Source: Nitrospirota bacterium (GTDB lineage Bacteria > Nitrospirota > Nitrospiria > 2-01-FULL-66-17). From it: a DNA stretch of 64,000 nucleotides. Position numbers and translations under genes: made by a program. Of the stretch, positions 8,509 through 18,313 are shown in pieces. The notes beneath the pieces were generated by a model. The model made no database searches, was not told where the DNA came from, and worked only from the letters and a program-made list of their open reading frames with translations. Within the stretch, counting starts at the first letter, position 1, and each line of letters begins with the position of its first letter. The DNA lies in contig JBFLXB010000004.1 of NCBI GenBank assembly GCA_040757335.1, forward strand, positions 1 through 64,000. Direction: 5' to 3'.

Positions 8509-9878
8509 GGCGCGACCGGTGGGAGCGGACCCAGGCGCGACAAACCGCGGGAGACCACCGCGGACAGATAGCGATCCATGTACGGGCCGTTGAACGACAT
8601 TCGCGCCTCGTAGTGGGGGGTCTCGTAATACTCCGAAGGGATCACGTACCCCACATAGTCATTGGCGAATCCAACGACCACGGCGCGTCGGCCCAAGCGA
8701 GTGGCCTCGGCCTTCCAGGCCGCGCCGATCTGCGCGGAGAGGTCGCACGGCACGCCGATGAGGATCCCGTCGCCGATTACCGCAAGGGTGACGCTGGTGG
8801 CACGGTCGAAGAGCAGATCGCCGACCACCCGCGGAAGACGTCGGTGGGGCGAGACTTTGATCTGCGAGGCCGGCAGGTCGAGCGTCAACCGCCAGGAGCC
8901 CAGCGCCGCGCGACCAGCCCAGGTGTCTGCGGGCAGGCGATCCCTGGCGGTCTGGACGCGATCCGCGAGATCAACGCCCATGGCCTCCGTGGCTGTGAAC
9001 CGATCCCGAGCCTCCGGTGGGACGCCGGTTTGATCAGCCACCGCGCCGGCCGTGAACAAGGCCACCCCGCCCCGCTCTTCCAGCGAGCGAGCGAACGCGC
9101 CCGGATAGTCACCCGACAACAGCGCGTTGTCCGCCTTGAGGACCGTGGCATGGGCGGAAAAATTGACCACGGTCGCCAGCGGGATCCCGGCGGGTCGCCG
9201 CACCGCCAGAAACGGGACCGCGGCGTCGGCATATCCGTCGGGAATCATGCGGTTGGTGACGCGATCGGGCGCCATGGCCTCCCCCCACGCGACTTCGGCG
9301 GGGGCAAGGTCGCGTATCGCGGTAATCGCGGCCGTCGACGCACGATCCACCAAGAAGCGAAACAGGGTCTCGTCGTACTCGCCGGCCGCAAAGCTCTCCC
9401 ACACCCTGCGGGCGACGGCGCCGAAGCTGGAATGCGTGTGGGTTGCGGCAACGATCAGGTCCCCGCCCGCCACGTTGACCTCGCGATCGAGGCGCGCCTC
9501 GATGGCGGTCACCATGTCGTCGGTGACGGCCAGGAGATCCAGGGAGACCAGCACGAGCGTGCGCTCGCCTGCGGCCAGCGCCAATGCGCGAGCGTACACC
9601 CGGTCGTGTACGCCCTGGGACGGTCGGCCCAGGCGGTTGCCATAGCCCGCGAGGGGCGGGGAGCCGGTCGGCGTCATGTCCACCCGAGCGGCTCCGGCCA
9701 GCAGAGGCTGCGGCTCGATCGGCGTCACCCGGTCGGCTTGAGCGAGCGCCGCGGTGAACGCGGAGGTGGACTCGACCGGCGTGTGATCGATGGGCAGGCA
9801 GCCGCTCGCTGGGAGGGCCAGCAATACCCCGACGGTCAGCGCACGTAAATGGGGTTTGAGAAGATCCACGGACGCCAT
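8505..9878 (-). CDS. neutral/alkaline ceramidase-like lipoprotein
   Basis: 457 residues with a lipoprotein-type N-terminus (LLALPASGC, Cys27). The neutral ceramidase N-terminal catalytic domain is recognisable: AGAARVDMTPTGSPPLAGYG near residue 62, the zinc motif VAATHTHSSFG, and NFSAHATVLKADNALLSGDYPG, corresponding to the family's HGTS...N.LVSGDN segment. Ceramidases cleave N-acyl-sphingosine amide bonds; in bacteria without sphingolipids the true substrate may be another N-acyl lipid. The protein lacks most of the C-terminal Ig-like domain of full-length ceramidases (about 650 aa). Its first codons overlap the 3' end of the PHP gene by 43 bp. Confidence 0.8.
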   Translation of the reverse strand: MASVDLLKPHLRALTVGVLLALPASGCLPIDHTPVESTSAFTAALAQADRVTPIEPQPLLAGAARVDMTPTGSPPLAGYGNRLGRPSQGVHDRVYARALALAAGERTLVLVSLDLLAVTDDMVTAIEARLDREVNVAGGDLIVAATHTHSSFGAVARRVWESFAAGEYDETLFRFLVDRASTAAITAIRDLAPAEVAWGEAMAPDRVTNRMIPDGYADAAVPFLAVRRPAGIPLATVVNFSAHATVLKADNALLSGDYPGAFARSLEERGGVALFTAGAVADQTGVPPEARDRFTATEAMGVDLADRVQTARDRLPADTWAGRAALGSWRLTLDLPASQIKVSPHRRLPRVVGDLLFDRATSVTLAVIGDGILIGVPCDLSAQIGAAWKAEATRLGRRAVVVGFANDYVGYVIPSEYYETPHYEARMSFNGPYMDRYLSAVVSRGLSRLGPLPPVAP

Positions 9879-10975
9879 TGTCCTTGCACCGAGAGCGCTA
9901 CTTCCGCGCGGTAGACCCCAGCCCCTGGCGCGGGCAGCGAGAGACGAGCGGCCTCAGCGTGCGCCACGGGGCGCCCGTCGCGCAGCACGGTGATCAGCCC
10001 GCGATGGGGTGCGAAGACCTCGACCGTCAACCCGTGCGCGACCGGCACCTCGTCGCCCATGTGCCACGCTGTCCCGGTCCCGTCAATCACGCGGAACTCG
10101 AAATCCGGGGCGGGCTTGAACACCTCGAAGGCAAAATAGACCCGACCCTGGCGAAGGGCGGCCAGCAAGCCGTCCCGCGTGCGATCGGGGGCCAGGACAT
10201 ACAGCGGCACGAGCCGAAACGCCAATGGGTAGGGATCGAGTTGTCGCCCCAATACGCGGACGTTCTGATGCGCGTCCGGGGTGGCGACGGCGGTCAAGCG
10301 GCGCCGAGTGGTTTGTTGGTCGAAGGCCGCCAGCGCGCGGTCGGGCCGCCGGATCGTCCTGGACAAGATCTCTCCGGGATAAGTGCCGTACCAGACCGCC
10401 ACGTCCAGCGCCCATGCCAGGTACCGCCAGCGGTGGGTCTTGGCTTCATCGTACAGGTCCCAGACTTCGACCCCGGCCACCGAGGGTTCGTCCCACAACG
10501 TGAGCCGGTTGGGATGGGCGCCGATTGGCAGCCCGCCCTGCGCCGTGATTGCGGTCGCCACCTCGGCGCAGGTCAGACCCTGGGGGTCGAGGAAGCGGTC
10601 GATCCCGACGGCGAGCAGGTACTGGTCGTCGCACCGAAACTCGGCGCCTCGGATCAGGAGCACGCCGTTGCGTTCACCCGCCATGCCGGACTCGAAGATC
10701 GCGGGGCGGTTGTGATCCGTCAACATCACGAAGTCCAGACCCGCGGCGCGGGCCGCACGCACGATCTCATCTTCATCGCCGCGGCTGTCGTGGGAGAGGT
10801 GGGTATGGACGTGCACCACGCCTTTGAACCGTCGAAGCTCCGGGTCCGCCGGGGAAGCGGGCTCCGCGGGCAGCGCGGCGAGTTCTTGGCGGATGGCGTG
10901 GAACGTAGAGGGAAGGGTGCACCCGACCGTCACGCTGAGGGCGACGAGCCCCACGATCGCGGACGCACCGCGCAT
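9836..10975 (-). CDS. PHP-domain phosphoesterase lipoprotein (CehA/McbA type)
   Basis: 379 residues with an N-terminal signal ending VTVGC (Cys19). The PHP metal-binding motif VVHVHTHLSHDSRG lies at about 53-66, followed by GLDFVMLTDHN and RGAEFRC, and later ATPDAHQ; these supply the trinuclear site. CehA-like members hydrolyse phosphoesters or carbamates. The C-terminal 90 residues look like a beta-sandwich. It is first in the four-gene lipoprotein cassette, downstream of tlyA on the same strand with a 31-bp gap. Family firm, substrate unknown. Confidence 0.8.
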   Translation of the reverse strand: MRGASAIVGLVALSVTVGCTLPSTFHAIRQELAALPAEPASPADPELRRFKGVVHVHTHLSHDSRGDEDEIVRAARAAGLDFVMLTDHNRPAIFESGMAGERNGVLLIRGAEFRCDDQYLLAVGIDRFLDPQGLTCAEVATAITAQGGLPIGAHPNRLTLWDEPSVAGVEVWDLYDEAKTHRWRYLAWALDVAVWYGTYPGEILSRTIRRPDRALAAFDQQTTRRRLTAVATPDAHQNVRVLGRQLDPYPLAFRLVPLYVLAPDRTRDGLLAALRQGRVYFAFEVFKPAPDFEFRVIDGTGTAWHMGDEVPVAHGLTVEVFAPHRGLITVLRDGRPVAHAEAARLSLPAPGAGVYRAEVALSVQGQWRPWIFSNPIYVR

Positions 10976-11006
10976 ACCGAAATAGTACTTGAAGGTGCCC
11001 GAGCGA

Positions 11007-11765
11007 TCAAGCGCGGGGGGCGACGACGAGCGCGACCAGGTACTCCTGGTTGCCGTCCCGCCCCTGGATCGGCGAGGGGATCGTCCCTTTCCAGGCCAGT
11101 CCCGACCCCGCGGCCGCCGCCACCACGTCCTCCACGGCGCGGATCCGCTGGGCCGGGTCTCGGACGATCCCGCCCCGGCCGACGTGCGCGCGTCCTACTT
11201 CGAACTGCGGTTTGACGAGCGCGATCACCCGCGCCTCGGGCCGGAGAAACTCCGCGGCCTTCGGGAGGACCAGGCGCAGGGAGATGAACGACACGTCGAT
11301 GACCGCGAGATCGATCGGGTCGGTGATGGTGGCGCGCGGCAAGCTCCGGATGTTCGCGCGCTCCACCAATCGGATGCGCGGGTCGCTGCGGAGTTCCCAT
11401 GCGAACTGTCCGTATCCGACATCCACGGCCCACACGCGGGTCGCCCCCCGCCTGAGCAGGCAGTCGGTGAACCCGCCGGTCGATGCCCCGATGTCCAGAC
11501 ACACCAGGCCGTGGGGGTCGATCCCGAACGCGTCCAGCGCCGCGGCGAGTTTCATTCCTCCGCGGCTGACGTAGGGATGTTCGGGACCTTCGACGTGCAA
11601 CGTGGCGTCCGCCGCGACGAACTCCCCGGGTTTTTCGACCGGGCGATCGCCGGATCTCACCAGCCCCGCCAAGATCAGCGCGTGGGCTCGCGCGCGGCTG
11701 GGGGCCAGGCCGCGGGCCACCAAAGCCAAGTCCGCTCGTTGTTTCTTGATCGGTGCACGCGACAT
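11007..11765 (-). CDS. tlyA: TlyA-family rRNA 2'-O-methyltransferase
   Basis: About 252 residues from ATG 11765; GTG at 11771 is an alternative. The N-terminal S4 RNA-binding domain (RADLALVARGLAPSRARAHALILAG) is followed by a VSRGGMKLAAALDAFG linker and an FtsJ-type SAM methyltransferase core, VCLDIGASTGGFTDCLL and VWAVDVGYGQ, with KDKE-family residues. TlyA methylates 2'-OH of cytidines in 16S and/or 23S rRNA; older annotations call it hemolysin A. It is divergent from ftsH with about 97 bp between starts. Confidence 0.9.
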   Translation of the reverse strand: MSRAPIKKQRADLALVARGLAPSRARAHALILAGLVRSGDRPVEKPGEFVAADATLHVEGPEHPYVSRGGMKLAAALDAFGIDPHGLVCLDIGASTGGFTDCLLRRGATRVWAVDVGYGQFAWELRSDPRIRLVERANIRSLPRATITDPIDLAVIDVSFISLRLVLPKAAEFLRPEARVIALVKPQFEVGRAHVGRGGIVRDPAQRIRAVEDVVAAAAGSGLAWKGTIPSPIQGRDGNQEYLVALVVAPRA

Positions 11766-11862
11766 GCTCACACCGTAGCAAACCGTTCGCCGGCGGCGCA
11801 ACCGGCGAGCCCTTGCGCTTTGTGGGGCGGGCCGTGTATCAAGGATCGAGGAGTGCGTCACG

Positions 11863-13674
11863 ATGGACAAGAAACAGCTACGGTTCTCGATCTGGTACGT
11901 GGTGGTGGCGCTGTGGGTCGTGGCCCTGATCCAGTTGTTCGTGACTCCCGCCTTCGGCCCCTCGGAGCTCTCTTACAGCGACTTCAAGGCCGCGGTGGCG
12001 GGAGACAAGGTGGAAGAGGTGTCGATTTCAACCGCCACGATTCACGGCCGTCTCAAAGCCGACCAAGCCGGGGACTCGGCGCGTCTTTTCAACACCATCC
12101 GAGTGGACGATCCGGACCTCTTGCGCGATCTGGAGGCCCACGGCGTGAAAGTCACGGGCGTGATCGAGAGCACCTTTCTCCGCGATTTACTCTCCTGGGT
12201 GGTGCCGATTCTGGTGTTTGCGGGAGTGTGGCTGTTCCTCATGCGCCGGATGGGTCAGGGCCAGGGCGGGTTTATGACCGTGGGCAAGAGCAAAGCCAAG
12301 ATCTACATGGAGCAGGATATCAAGGTGCGGTTCACCGATGTGGCGGGCGTGGATGAAGCGCAACAGGAGCTGCGCGAGGTCATCGAGTTTCTCAAGACCC
12401 CCGGCAAATTTACCCGCTTGGGCGGCAAGATCCCCAAAGGCATCCTGTTGGTGGGTCCGCCGGGAACCGGGAAAACCCTGCTCGCGCGCGCCGTGGCCGG
12501 GGAGGCCGCAGTTCCGTTCTTCTCGATCAGCGGGTCCGAGTTCGTGGAGATGTTCGTCGGCGTGGGCGCCGCGCGGGTGCGCGATCTGTTTCTGCAGGCC
12601 AAACAGAAGGCGCCGTGCATCATCTTTATCGACGAGTTGGACGCCTTGGGGAAAGCGCGCGGGATGGGACCCATGGCGCATGAAGAGCGCGAACAGACGC
12701 TCAACCAGCTCCTCGTCGAGATGGACGGGTTCGATCCGCGCGTCGGGGTGATCCTGATGGCCGCGACCAACCGGCCGGAGATTCTGGATCCCGCGTTGCT
12801 CCGCGCCGGGCGCTTTGATCGCCACGTGGTGGTGGATCGCCCCGATCGGTTGGGCCGGCTGGCAATTCTCAAGGTTCACGCCCGCAGCGTACCCCTTGGG
12901 CCCGACGCGGATCTCGAAGTCATCGCCGGAATGACGCCGGGCTTCGTGGGGGCGGATCTGGCCAACCTGATCAACGAATCCGCGCTGCTGGCGGTTCGCC
13001 GGGGCAAGGACCTGGTGGGCGCCGCGGAACTGCAGGAGGCCGTGGAACGGGTCATTGCGGGGCTTGAGCGAAAGAACCGCGTGTTGAATCCCATGGAACG
13101 CGAACGCGTGGCGCATCACGAAATCGGTCACGCGCTGATGGCGTTGTCGATGCCCGGCATGCACCCGGTCCAGAAAATTTCGATCATCCCGCGCGGCGTT
13201 GCCGCGCTCGGGTACACGCTGCAGTTACCCACCGAGGACCGCTTTCTGATGACCAAGTCGGAGCTTGAGGATAAAATCGCCATGCTCCTGGGTGGCCGCG
13301 TGGCGGAAGAGATCATCTATCACGAAGTCTCCACCGGGGCCCAAGACGATCTGATGAAGGCCACCGACATTGCGAAGAGCATGGTTAAGACATACGGCAT
13401 GAGCGCCAAGCTCGGCGGGGTCACGTTCGACGGCGCACGACAACCCACGTTCCTGCAGGCAGCCCCAGCCGGCGCTCCTGCGGACTACAGCGAAGCCACG
13501 GCGCGGGAGATTGACTGCGAGGTGCGGTCCATCATCGACGCGCAATACGCCCGGGTGCGGGCCACGCTGCAAGCGCGTCAGGATGCGCTGCGACGGGCGG
13601 CCGCCGTACTGCTGGAAAAAGAGACCATGACCGGCGACGAGTTGCGGACGTTCGTCGCGTCGCCCGCCGCATAG
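11863..13674 (+). CDS. ftsH: ATP-dependent zinc metalloprotease FtsH
   Basis: 603 residues, ATG at 11863. Two membrane segments (about 8-28 and 112-130) enclose a periplasmic loop. The AAA+ domain has Walker A GPPGTGKT near residue 197, Walker [12 protein letters not shown] and the second region of homology [20 protein letters not shown]. The peptidase domain has zinc motif HEIGH near residue 419 and the third ligand region in [21 protein letters not shown]. It degrades membrane and short-lived cytosolic proteins as a hexamer. Length is typical. It is divergent from tlyA and followed by the M61 peptidase on the same strand. Confidence 0.95.
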   Translation: MDKKQLRFSIWYVVVALWVVALIQLFVTPAFGPSELSYSDFKAAVAGDKVEEVSISTATIHGRLKADQAGDSARLFNTIRVDDPDLLRDLEAHGVKVTGVIESTFLRDLLSWVVPILVFAGVWLFLMRRMGQGQGGFMTVGKSKAKIYMEQDIKVRFTDVAGVDEAQQELREVIEFLKTPGKFTRLGGKIPKGILLVGPPGTGKTLLARAVAGEAAVPFFSISGSEFVEMFVGVGAARVRDLFLQAKQKAPCIIFIDELDALGKARGMGPMAHEEREQTLNQLLVEMDGFDPRVGVILMAATNRPEILDPALLRAGRFDRHVVVDRPDRLGRLAILKVHARSVPLGPDADLEVIAGMTPGFVGADLANLINESALLAVRRGKDLVGAAELQEAVERVIAGLERKNRVLNPMERERVAHHEIGHALMALSMPGMHPVQKISIIPRGVAALGYTLQLPTEDRFLMTKSELEDKIAMLLGGRVAEEIIYHEVSTGAQDDLMKATDIAKSMVKTYGMSAKLGGVTFDGARQPTFLQAAPAGAPADYSEATAREIDCEVRSIIDAQYARVRATLQARQDALRRAAAVLLEKETMTGDELRTFVASPAA

Positions 13675-13695
13675 TCCGCAACGCATCACGCGTCG

Positions 13696-13723
13696 TTGGC
13701 CCCGGGCGGGTTTCTGCTACAAT
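13696..13723 (+). promoter_or_regulatory. sigma70-like promoter for the M61 peptidase gene
   Basis: TTGGCC (13696-13701), 16-bp spacer, TACAAT (13718-13723). The GTG start at 13730 is only 6 nt past the -10 box, so the transcript would be leaderless, and no Shine-Dalgarno sequence is seen. Confidence 0.45.
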
Positions 13724-13729
13724 CGCGCC

Positions 13730-15556
13730 GTGCCCGCGTCCGATCCGATTCGATACCGTATCGAGCCCGTCGACCCCGCCGCTCACCTGTTCGAGGTGAC
13801 GTGTACGATTCCCGACCCGGACCCGAACGGCCAGCGCGTGGCCCTGCCGACTTGGATTCCCGGCAGCTATCTCATCCGGGACTTCGCCCGTCACGTGGTG
13901 ACGCTCCACGCGCGGTCACAGGGTCGGCCGGTTCACGTGATCAAGCTCGACAAGGCCAGCTGGCGCTGCGACCCGGTCAGTGGTCCCTTGATCATCGTGT
14001 GCCGCGTGTACGCGTGGGACCTGTCGGTTCGCACCGCGTACCTCGACACGACGCGGGGCTACTTCAACGGCACCAGCGTGTTTTTGATGGTCGAGGGACA
14101 AGAGCACCGGCCGTGCGCCGTGGAGATCGCGCCACCGCCTGGCGGGGCGCGCGACTGGCGCATCGCGACCGCGATGCGCCGAAGCGGTGCGGACCCGTAC
14201 GGGTTCGGCGGCTATTGCGCAGCGGACTACTACGAACTAGTCGACCATCCGGTCGAGATGGGGAACTTTGCCCTGGCGTCGTTCACGGCGTGCGGGGTCC
14301 CGCACGATGTGGTGCTCACGGGGCGCCACCGCGCGGACGTCGAGCGCCTCGGCCGAGATCTGCAAGCCGTCTGTGAACACCACATTCGGATGTTCGGAGA
14401 ACCCGCACCATTCGATCGGTACGTGTTCCTGATCCACGCGGTCGGTGACGGCTATGGAGGGCTCGAGCACCGGGCCTCCACCAGCCTGCTGTGCTCGCGC
14501 AACGATCTCCCGAACCCCGGCGAGGCCGAGGTCAGCGACCAGTACCGCACGTTTTTGGCATTGGCAAGCCACGAGTATTTTCACGCCTGGAACGTGAAGC
14601 GGATCAAACCCCAAGCGTTCGTGCCCTACGATCTATCTCGAGAAATGTACACGCGACTGTTGTGGGCGTTCGAGGGCATCACCTCGTACTACGACGCGCT
14701 GGCGCTGGTCCGCACCAAACGCATCACGCCGACGAGCTACTTGGAGCTGTTGGGTCAAACCATCACGCGACTGCTGCGTGGGGCCGGGCGGTTCAAGCAG
14801 ACCGTGGAAGAGTCGAGCTTCGACGCGTGGATCAAATTCTACAAACCCGATGAAAATACCCCGAACGCCGTGGTCAGCTATTACACCAAGGGGGCGTTGG
14901 TCGCGTTGGCGCTCGATCTCACCATTCGACGTGAGACCGCGAACACTCGGTCGCTGGACGACATCATGCGGGCGTTGTGGGAACGGTACGGCAAGACCGG
15001 CATCGGCGTTCCCGAAGACGGCGTGGAGCGGATCGCCTCGGACGTGTCGGGGCTTGATCTACGGGCGTTTTTTGATCACGCGCTGCGGAGCGCCGAGGAC
15101 CTGCCGCTCTCCGAGCTGTTTGCGGCGTTCGGCATCGACCTCGCGTTGCGGCCGGCGGAGTCGGAGCAGGACAAGGGCGGGAAGCCAGTCGCCAACCCCC
15201 GCCCAGCCAGGTCGACACTCGGAGTCCGCTTGGCGGATCAGACTCCGGACGCGACGTTGGCCGCGGTTTACGACGGCGGCGCGGCTCGCGCCGCGGGTCT
15301 GGCCGCCGGTGACGTGATCGTTGCGGCCGACGGGCTGCGGGCCACGCGGGCAAACCTGGATGCCCTGGTCGGCACGCACCCGCCGGGAAACACGGTCCGC
15401 ATCCATGCGTTTCGCCGCGACGAATTGATGGTATTCGACGTGGTGCTCAGGGCCGCGCCCGCGGATACCTGCGTCCTCACGCTGCGGGATCCGGTCGACG
15501 AACTGACTCGGTCCCGGCGCGCCGCGTGGTGGGCTGAGGTCAACCCGGAGACGTAA
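13730..15556 (+). CDS. M61 family glycyl aminopeptidase with PDZ domain
   Basis: 608 residues. The N-terminal beta-sandwich (about 1-170) is followed by a gluzincin domain with HEYFHAWNVKRIKP near residue 280 (zinc ligands and catalytic Glu) and the downstream Glu in WAFEGITSYYDALAL. A PDZ domain covers about 490-560 (LGVRLADQTPDATLAAVYDGGAARAAGL). M61 enzymes remove N-terminal glycine or other small residues. No signal peptide is evident, so it is probably cytoplasmic. GTG start at 13730. The gene converges on the fibronectin-III gene, with a 17-bp overlap of the coding ends. Confidence 0.88.
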   Translation: MPASDPIRYRIEPVDPAAHLFEVTCTIPDPDPNGQRVALPTWIPGSYLIRDFARHVVTLHARSQGRPVHVIKLDKASWRCDPVSGPLIIVCRVYAWDLSVRTAYLDTTRGYFNGTSVFLMVEGQEHRPCAVEIAPPPGGARDWRIATAMRRSGADPYGFGGYCAADYYELVDHPVEMGNFALASFTACGVPHDVVLTGRHRADVERLGRDLQAVCEHHIRMFGEPAPFDRYVFLIHAVGDGYGGLEHRASTSLLCSRNDLPNPGEAEVSDQYRTFLALASHEYFHAWNVKRIKPQAFVPYDLSREMYTRLLWAFEGITSYYDALALVRTKRITPTSYLELLGQTITRLLRGAGRFKQTVEESSFDAWIKFYKPDENTPNAVVSYYTKGALVALALDLTIRRETANTRSLDDIMRALWERYGKTGIGVPEDGVERIASDVSGLDLRAFFDHALRSAEDLPLSELFAAFGIDLALRPAESEQDKGGKPVANPRPARSTLGVRLADQTPDATLAAVYDGGAARAAGLAAGDVIVAADGLRATRANLDALVGTHPPGNTVRIHAFRRDELMVFDVVLRAAPADTCVLTLRDPVDELTRSRRAAWWAEVNPET

Positions 15557-17834
15557 CCGCCCCTGCCGCGGGCCAGCGGACGAGCCGTCGCCGCATCAGG
15601 TAGATCGCGACCAGAGCCATCAGCACCAGATCGGCAGCCTGCCACGGCCCGGACGGCGGGTCACCGTTGCGCGGGATGATCATTCCGCAACCCCCTGTCT
15701 GGGGCGAGGAGTCTTCGTTGAGCGAGCTCAAAGATGCCCCGGACATGGCTGACGCGAACGCCGTGTTCTGGCGATTGCCCGAGAAGTCGTACGACGCGGC
15801 GGCGTAGTAGTAGGTCACCCCGTCGATCAATCCGTCGTGGAGCGCCTCGCCCGCCTCTCCGGGCTGGCCCGAGAAGTCCCCCAGGATCTCCCCGTCGGTC
15901 GGACCGGTGGGGAATCGGTCTAGGCGGAAGCGAATCTGCACGCCGACGAAATCCGCATCCGGAGGGTTGTTCCAGCGCAATCTGATCTGGCCAAGCTCTC
16001 CGGTGGCCGAAAATTGGCGCACGTCCTCGGGAGCTGTGGTGTCCGCGACCGTGGGGAGAACCACCGTCAGGTCGTTCGAACGGGATACATTGCCAGCGGC
16101 ATCCGCACTCTGCGCCCGGACGTGGTACGTGGCTCCGGCGGTCAAGCCGGTGAGCGTTTGGCTGTGGCTCGACACCAGGGTCGCGCTGGCCGGAGATTGT
16201 TGCCCGTAGGCCGTGGTGAGGCCGAACTCGACCCACGAGGTCGCCGGCTCGTTGGTGGACCACGTCACCACGACGGACGTCGGCGTCGCGTTTCCCGCAG
16301 CCAGGTTGGAAATCGTGGGGCCGGTGGTGTCGGGCGCGGCGGCCGTGGTGAAGGTCCTATTGGTCGAGACCGCGACGTTGCCGGCCGCATCCGCGCTGCG
16401 GACGCGGTAGTTGTAGGTGGTTGCGGTTTGGAGCCCGGAGAGCGCGGCGCTGTGGGCGGTGACCAGCGTGGCGTTGAGGGTGGTGGAGGCGCCGTAGGCC
16501 GTGGTGGTGCCGTAGTCGACCTGGGTGGTGGAAGCCTCGTTGGTGGTCCAGGTGATGGTCGCGCCCGCGTTGGTCACCGAGCCCGACGCAATGCTTGAGA
16601 GCGTGGGCGCGGTGGTGTCGGGTTGCGCGGATGTCGTGAACACAAAGTCGGCTGACGACGCCGTATTGCCGGCCGCGTCCGCGCTCCTGACGCGGAAGTG
16701 GTAGGTCGTTGACGCAGTGAGTCCGATCAGGGATCTGCTGTGGCTGGTGACCAGGGTGGTGTCGGTGGACGACGATCCATAGGAGGTCCCGAGGCCGTAG
16801 TCCACCACGGACGTCGACGGCTCGTTCGTGGACCACGTAATCACGGTGCTCGTGGCTCCCGTGGAACTGGCGACCACGCCGGAGATGGTGGGCGCCGTGG
16901 TATCCGGCGCCGCAAGCGTCGTAAAGGTGGCATCGCCGGAGACCGCGACGTTGCCGGCCGCGTCCGCGCTGCGTACGCGGAAGTGATAGGTGGTGCCGCC
17001 CTGCAAACCGACGAGCGCGGCGCTGTGAGCGGTGACGAGCGTGGCGTCGAGCGTGGTCGAGGCGCCGTAGGCCGTGGTGGTGCCGTAATCGACCTGCGTG
17101 GTCGCGGCTTCGTTGGTGACCCACGTGATGCTGGCTGCCGCGCTGGTCACGGAGCCGGACGTGATGTTCGACAGCCCCGGCGGCGTGGTGTCCGCGGCCG
17201 ACGCGGTGGTAAACGTGTTGTCCGCCGACACCGCGGTATTGCCGGCGGCATCGGTGCTGATCACCCGATAGTGGTAGGTGGTGGCGGCCGATAGTCCGCT
17301 GAGTGTCCGGGTGTGGGCGGTCACCCGCGTGGAATCAAGGGCGGTTGAACTCCCGTAGCTGGTGGTGAGCCCAAATTCCGCCAGCGATGTCGACGCTTCG
17401 TTGGTCGCCCACGTCAGCGTCGTGCCGGATGCGGTGATGGCGCTGGCAGCAACCGCGGAAATCACGGGTGGGGTGGTGTCGGGGACGACCTTGCTCACCT
17501 CGTTGGAGAACCCGCTCAGCCCGCCCGCGGTGTTTTCCGCGGTCACCGCAAAATAGTACGTTCCGGGACCCAGCCCGGTGACGGTATACGAAGTCACCAA
17601 ACCAACAGGAATCACCGTGGTGTATGAACCGGAGCTGGTTCCGTAGTGGACGTTGTACCGGGCCAAGTCAGGCTCGGTGTTGGCGTCCCAAGACAAGATG
17701 GCGTCTGCCGCAAAGACTGGAGTTCCCGACCCCAAGACGACGAGCGCCGCGAACAGGAGCGCGCCTATCAAAGACAGTACGGACGATGGGTGCGATTTGA
17801 GATTTTGTGGAATGCTGGGACTGCTGGTTGTCAT
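15540..17834 (-). CDS. secreted fibronectin type III repeat protein with C-terminal anchor
   Basis: 764 residues. Residues 1-42 are a Sec signal peptide ending PVFA. Seven beta-sandwich modules follow: one FnIII (about 45-128), five tandem about 95-residue purple-acid-phosphatase-type modules each ending GNxxxSxxxxFTT..DTT, and a final FnIII with a TYYYAAASYDFSGN strand. Modules 2 and 4 are near identical. The tail has a GGCGM motif, a Pro-rich linker, one hydrophobic helix (LVLMALVAIYL) and MRRRLVRW, the layout of C-terminal sorting signals (motif, helix, basic cluster). It should be a surface adhesin or scaffold. Which sorting system applies is not clear. Confidence 0.8.
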   Translation of the reverse strand: MTTSSPSIPQNLKSHPSSVLSLIGALLFAALVVLGSGTPVFAADAILSWDANTEPDLARYNVHYGTSSGSYTTVIPVGLVTSYTVTGLGPGTYYFAVTAENTAGGLSGFSNEVSKVVPDTTPPVISAVAASAITASGTTLTWATNEASTSLAEFGLTTSYGSSTALDSTRVTAHTRTLSGLSAATTYHYRVISTDAAGNTAVSADNTFTTASAADTTPPGLSNITSGSVTSAAASITWVTNEAATTQVDYGTTTAYGASTTLDATLVTAHSAALVGLQGGTTYHFRVRSADAAGNVAVSGDATFTTLAAPDTTAPTISGVVASSTGATSTVITWSTNEPSTSVVDYGLGTSYGSSSTDTTLVTSHSRSLIGLTASTTYHFRVRSADAAGNTASSADFVFTTSAQPDTTAPTLSSIASGSVTNAGATITWTTNEASTTQVDYGTTTAYGASTTLNATLVTAHSAALSGLQTATTYNYRVRSADAAGNVAVSTNRTFTTAAAPDTTGPTISNLAAGNATPTSVVVTWSTNEPATSWVEFGLTTAYGQQSPASATLVSSHSQTLTGLTAGATYHVRAQSADAAGNVSRSNDLTVVLPTVADTTAPEDVRQFSATGELGQIRLRWNNPPDADFVGVQIRFRLDRFPTGPTDGEILGDFSGQPGEAGEALHDGLIDGVTYYYAAASYDFSGNRQNTAFASAMSGASLSSLNEDSSPQTGGCGMIIPRNGDPPSGPWQAADLVLMALVAIYLMRRRLVRWPAAGAVTSPG

Positions 17835-18313
17835 GTCGGTCTAGCTCACCCTTCTGTTCGATTCTGGAACCTCACGATCCTTGTCTGCGTTTTGCGCTTT
17901 GAACATGCGAGTGCGCAAAACCACCGAAGCTCTCAGCAAAGATGGTGCCAACCCAAGATCGGTCGAAAGCGCGATGAAAGTGGTCGGATTTCTCGACAGG
18001 AACCGATCTCAAGGCAGGGGTGTCAGGTCGTCAGGAAACGATGTACTCGGTGCTGAATCGTAATCAGGATCACAGTTTCAGTGTGTCAGGCACGGATCGC
18101 GGACAGATCGAAGCGTCTTCGATGCGTCGACGCCGCTCGAGGCACCGGCGGCTCAGGGGCAAGTGCACCGCCCGGAATCTAGACGGTGCGAAGGGACAAC
18201 TGCCAGGTTTTCAGCAATCTGGTGCAGACCCAGCCGACCTCGACTTTTGAGGGGGGGACGTGGTATGGCGTGGCTGTCTATCGTGGACGTTCACCGCGCA
18301 TTCGGACGTTACG
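17835..18313. other. 479-bp intergenic region without a supported gene
   Basis: This lies between the divergent starts of the FnIII gene (17834, minus) and the MEKHLA gene (18314, plus). Only short open frames without ribosome sites or recognisable products are present, including one of 76 codons at 18020-18250 that I do not believe. The region must hold both promoters, but I see no strong match. No tRNA or riboswitch motif was recognised. Confidence 0.5.

Noticed and set aside
18020-18250. 76-codon open frame
   Set aside because: No ribosome site, family or conserved feature.
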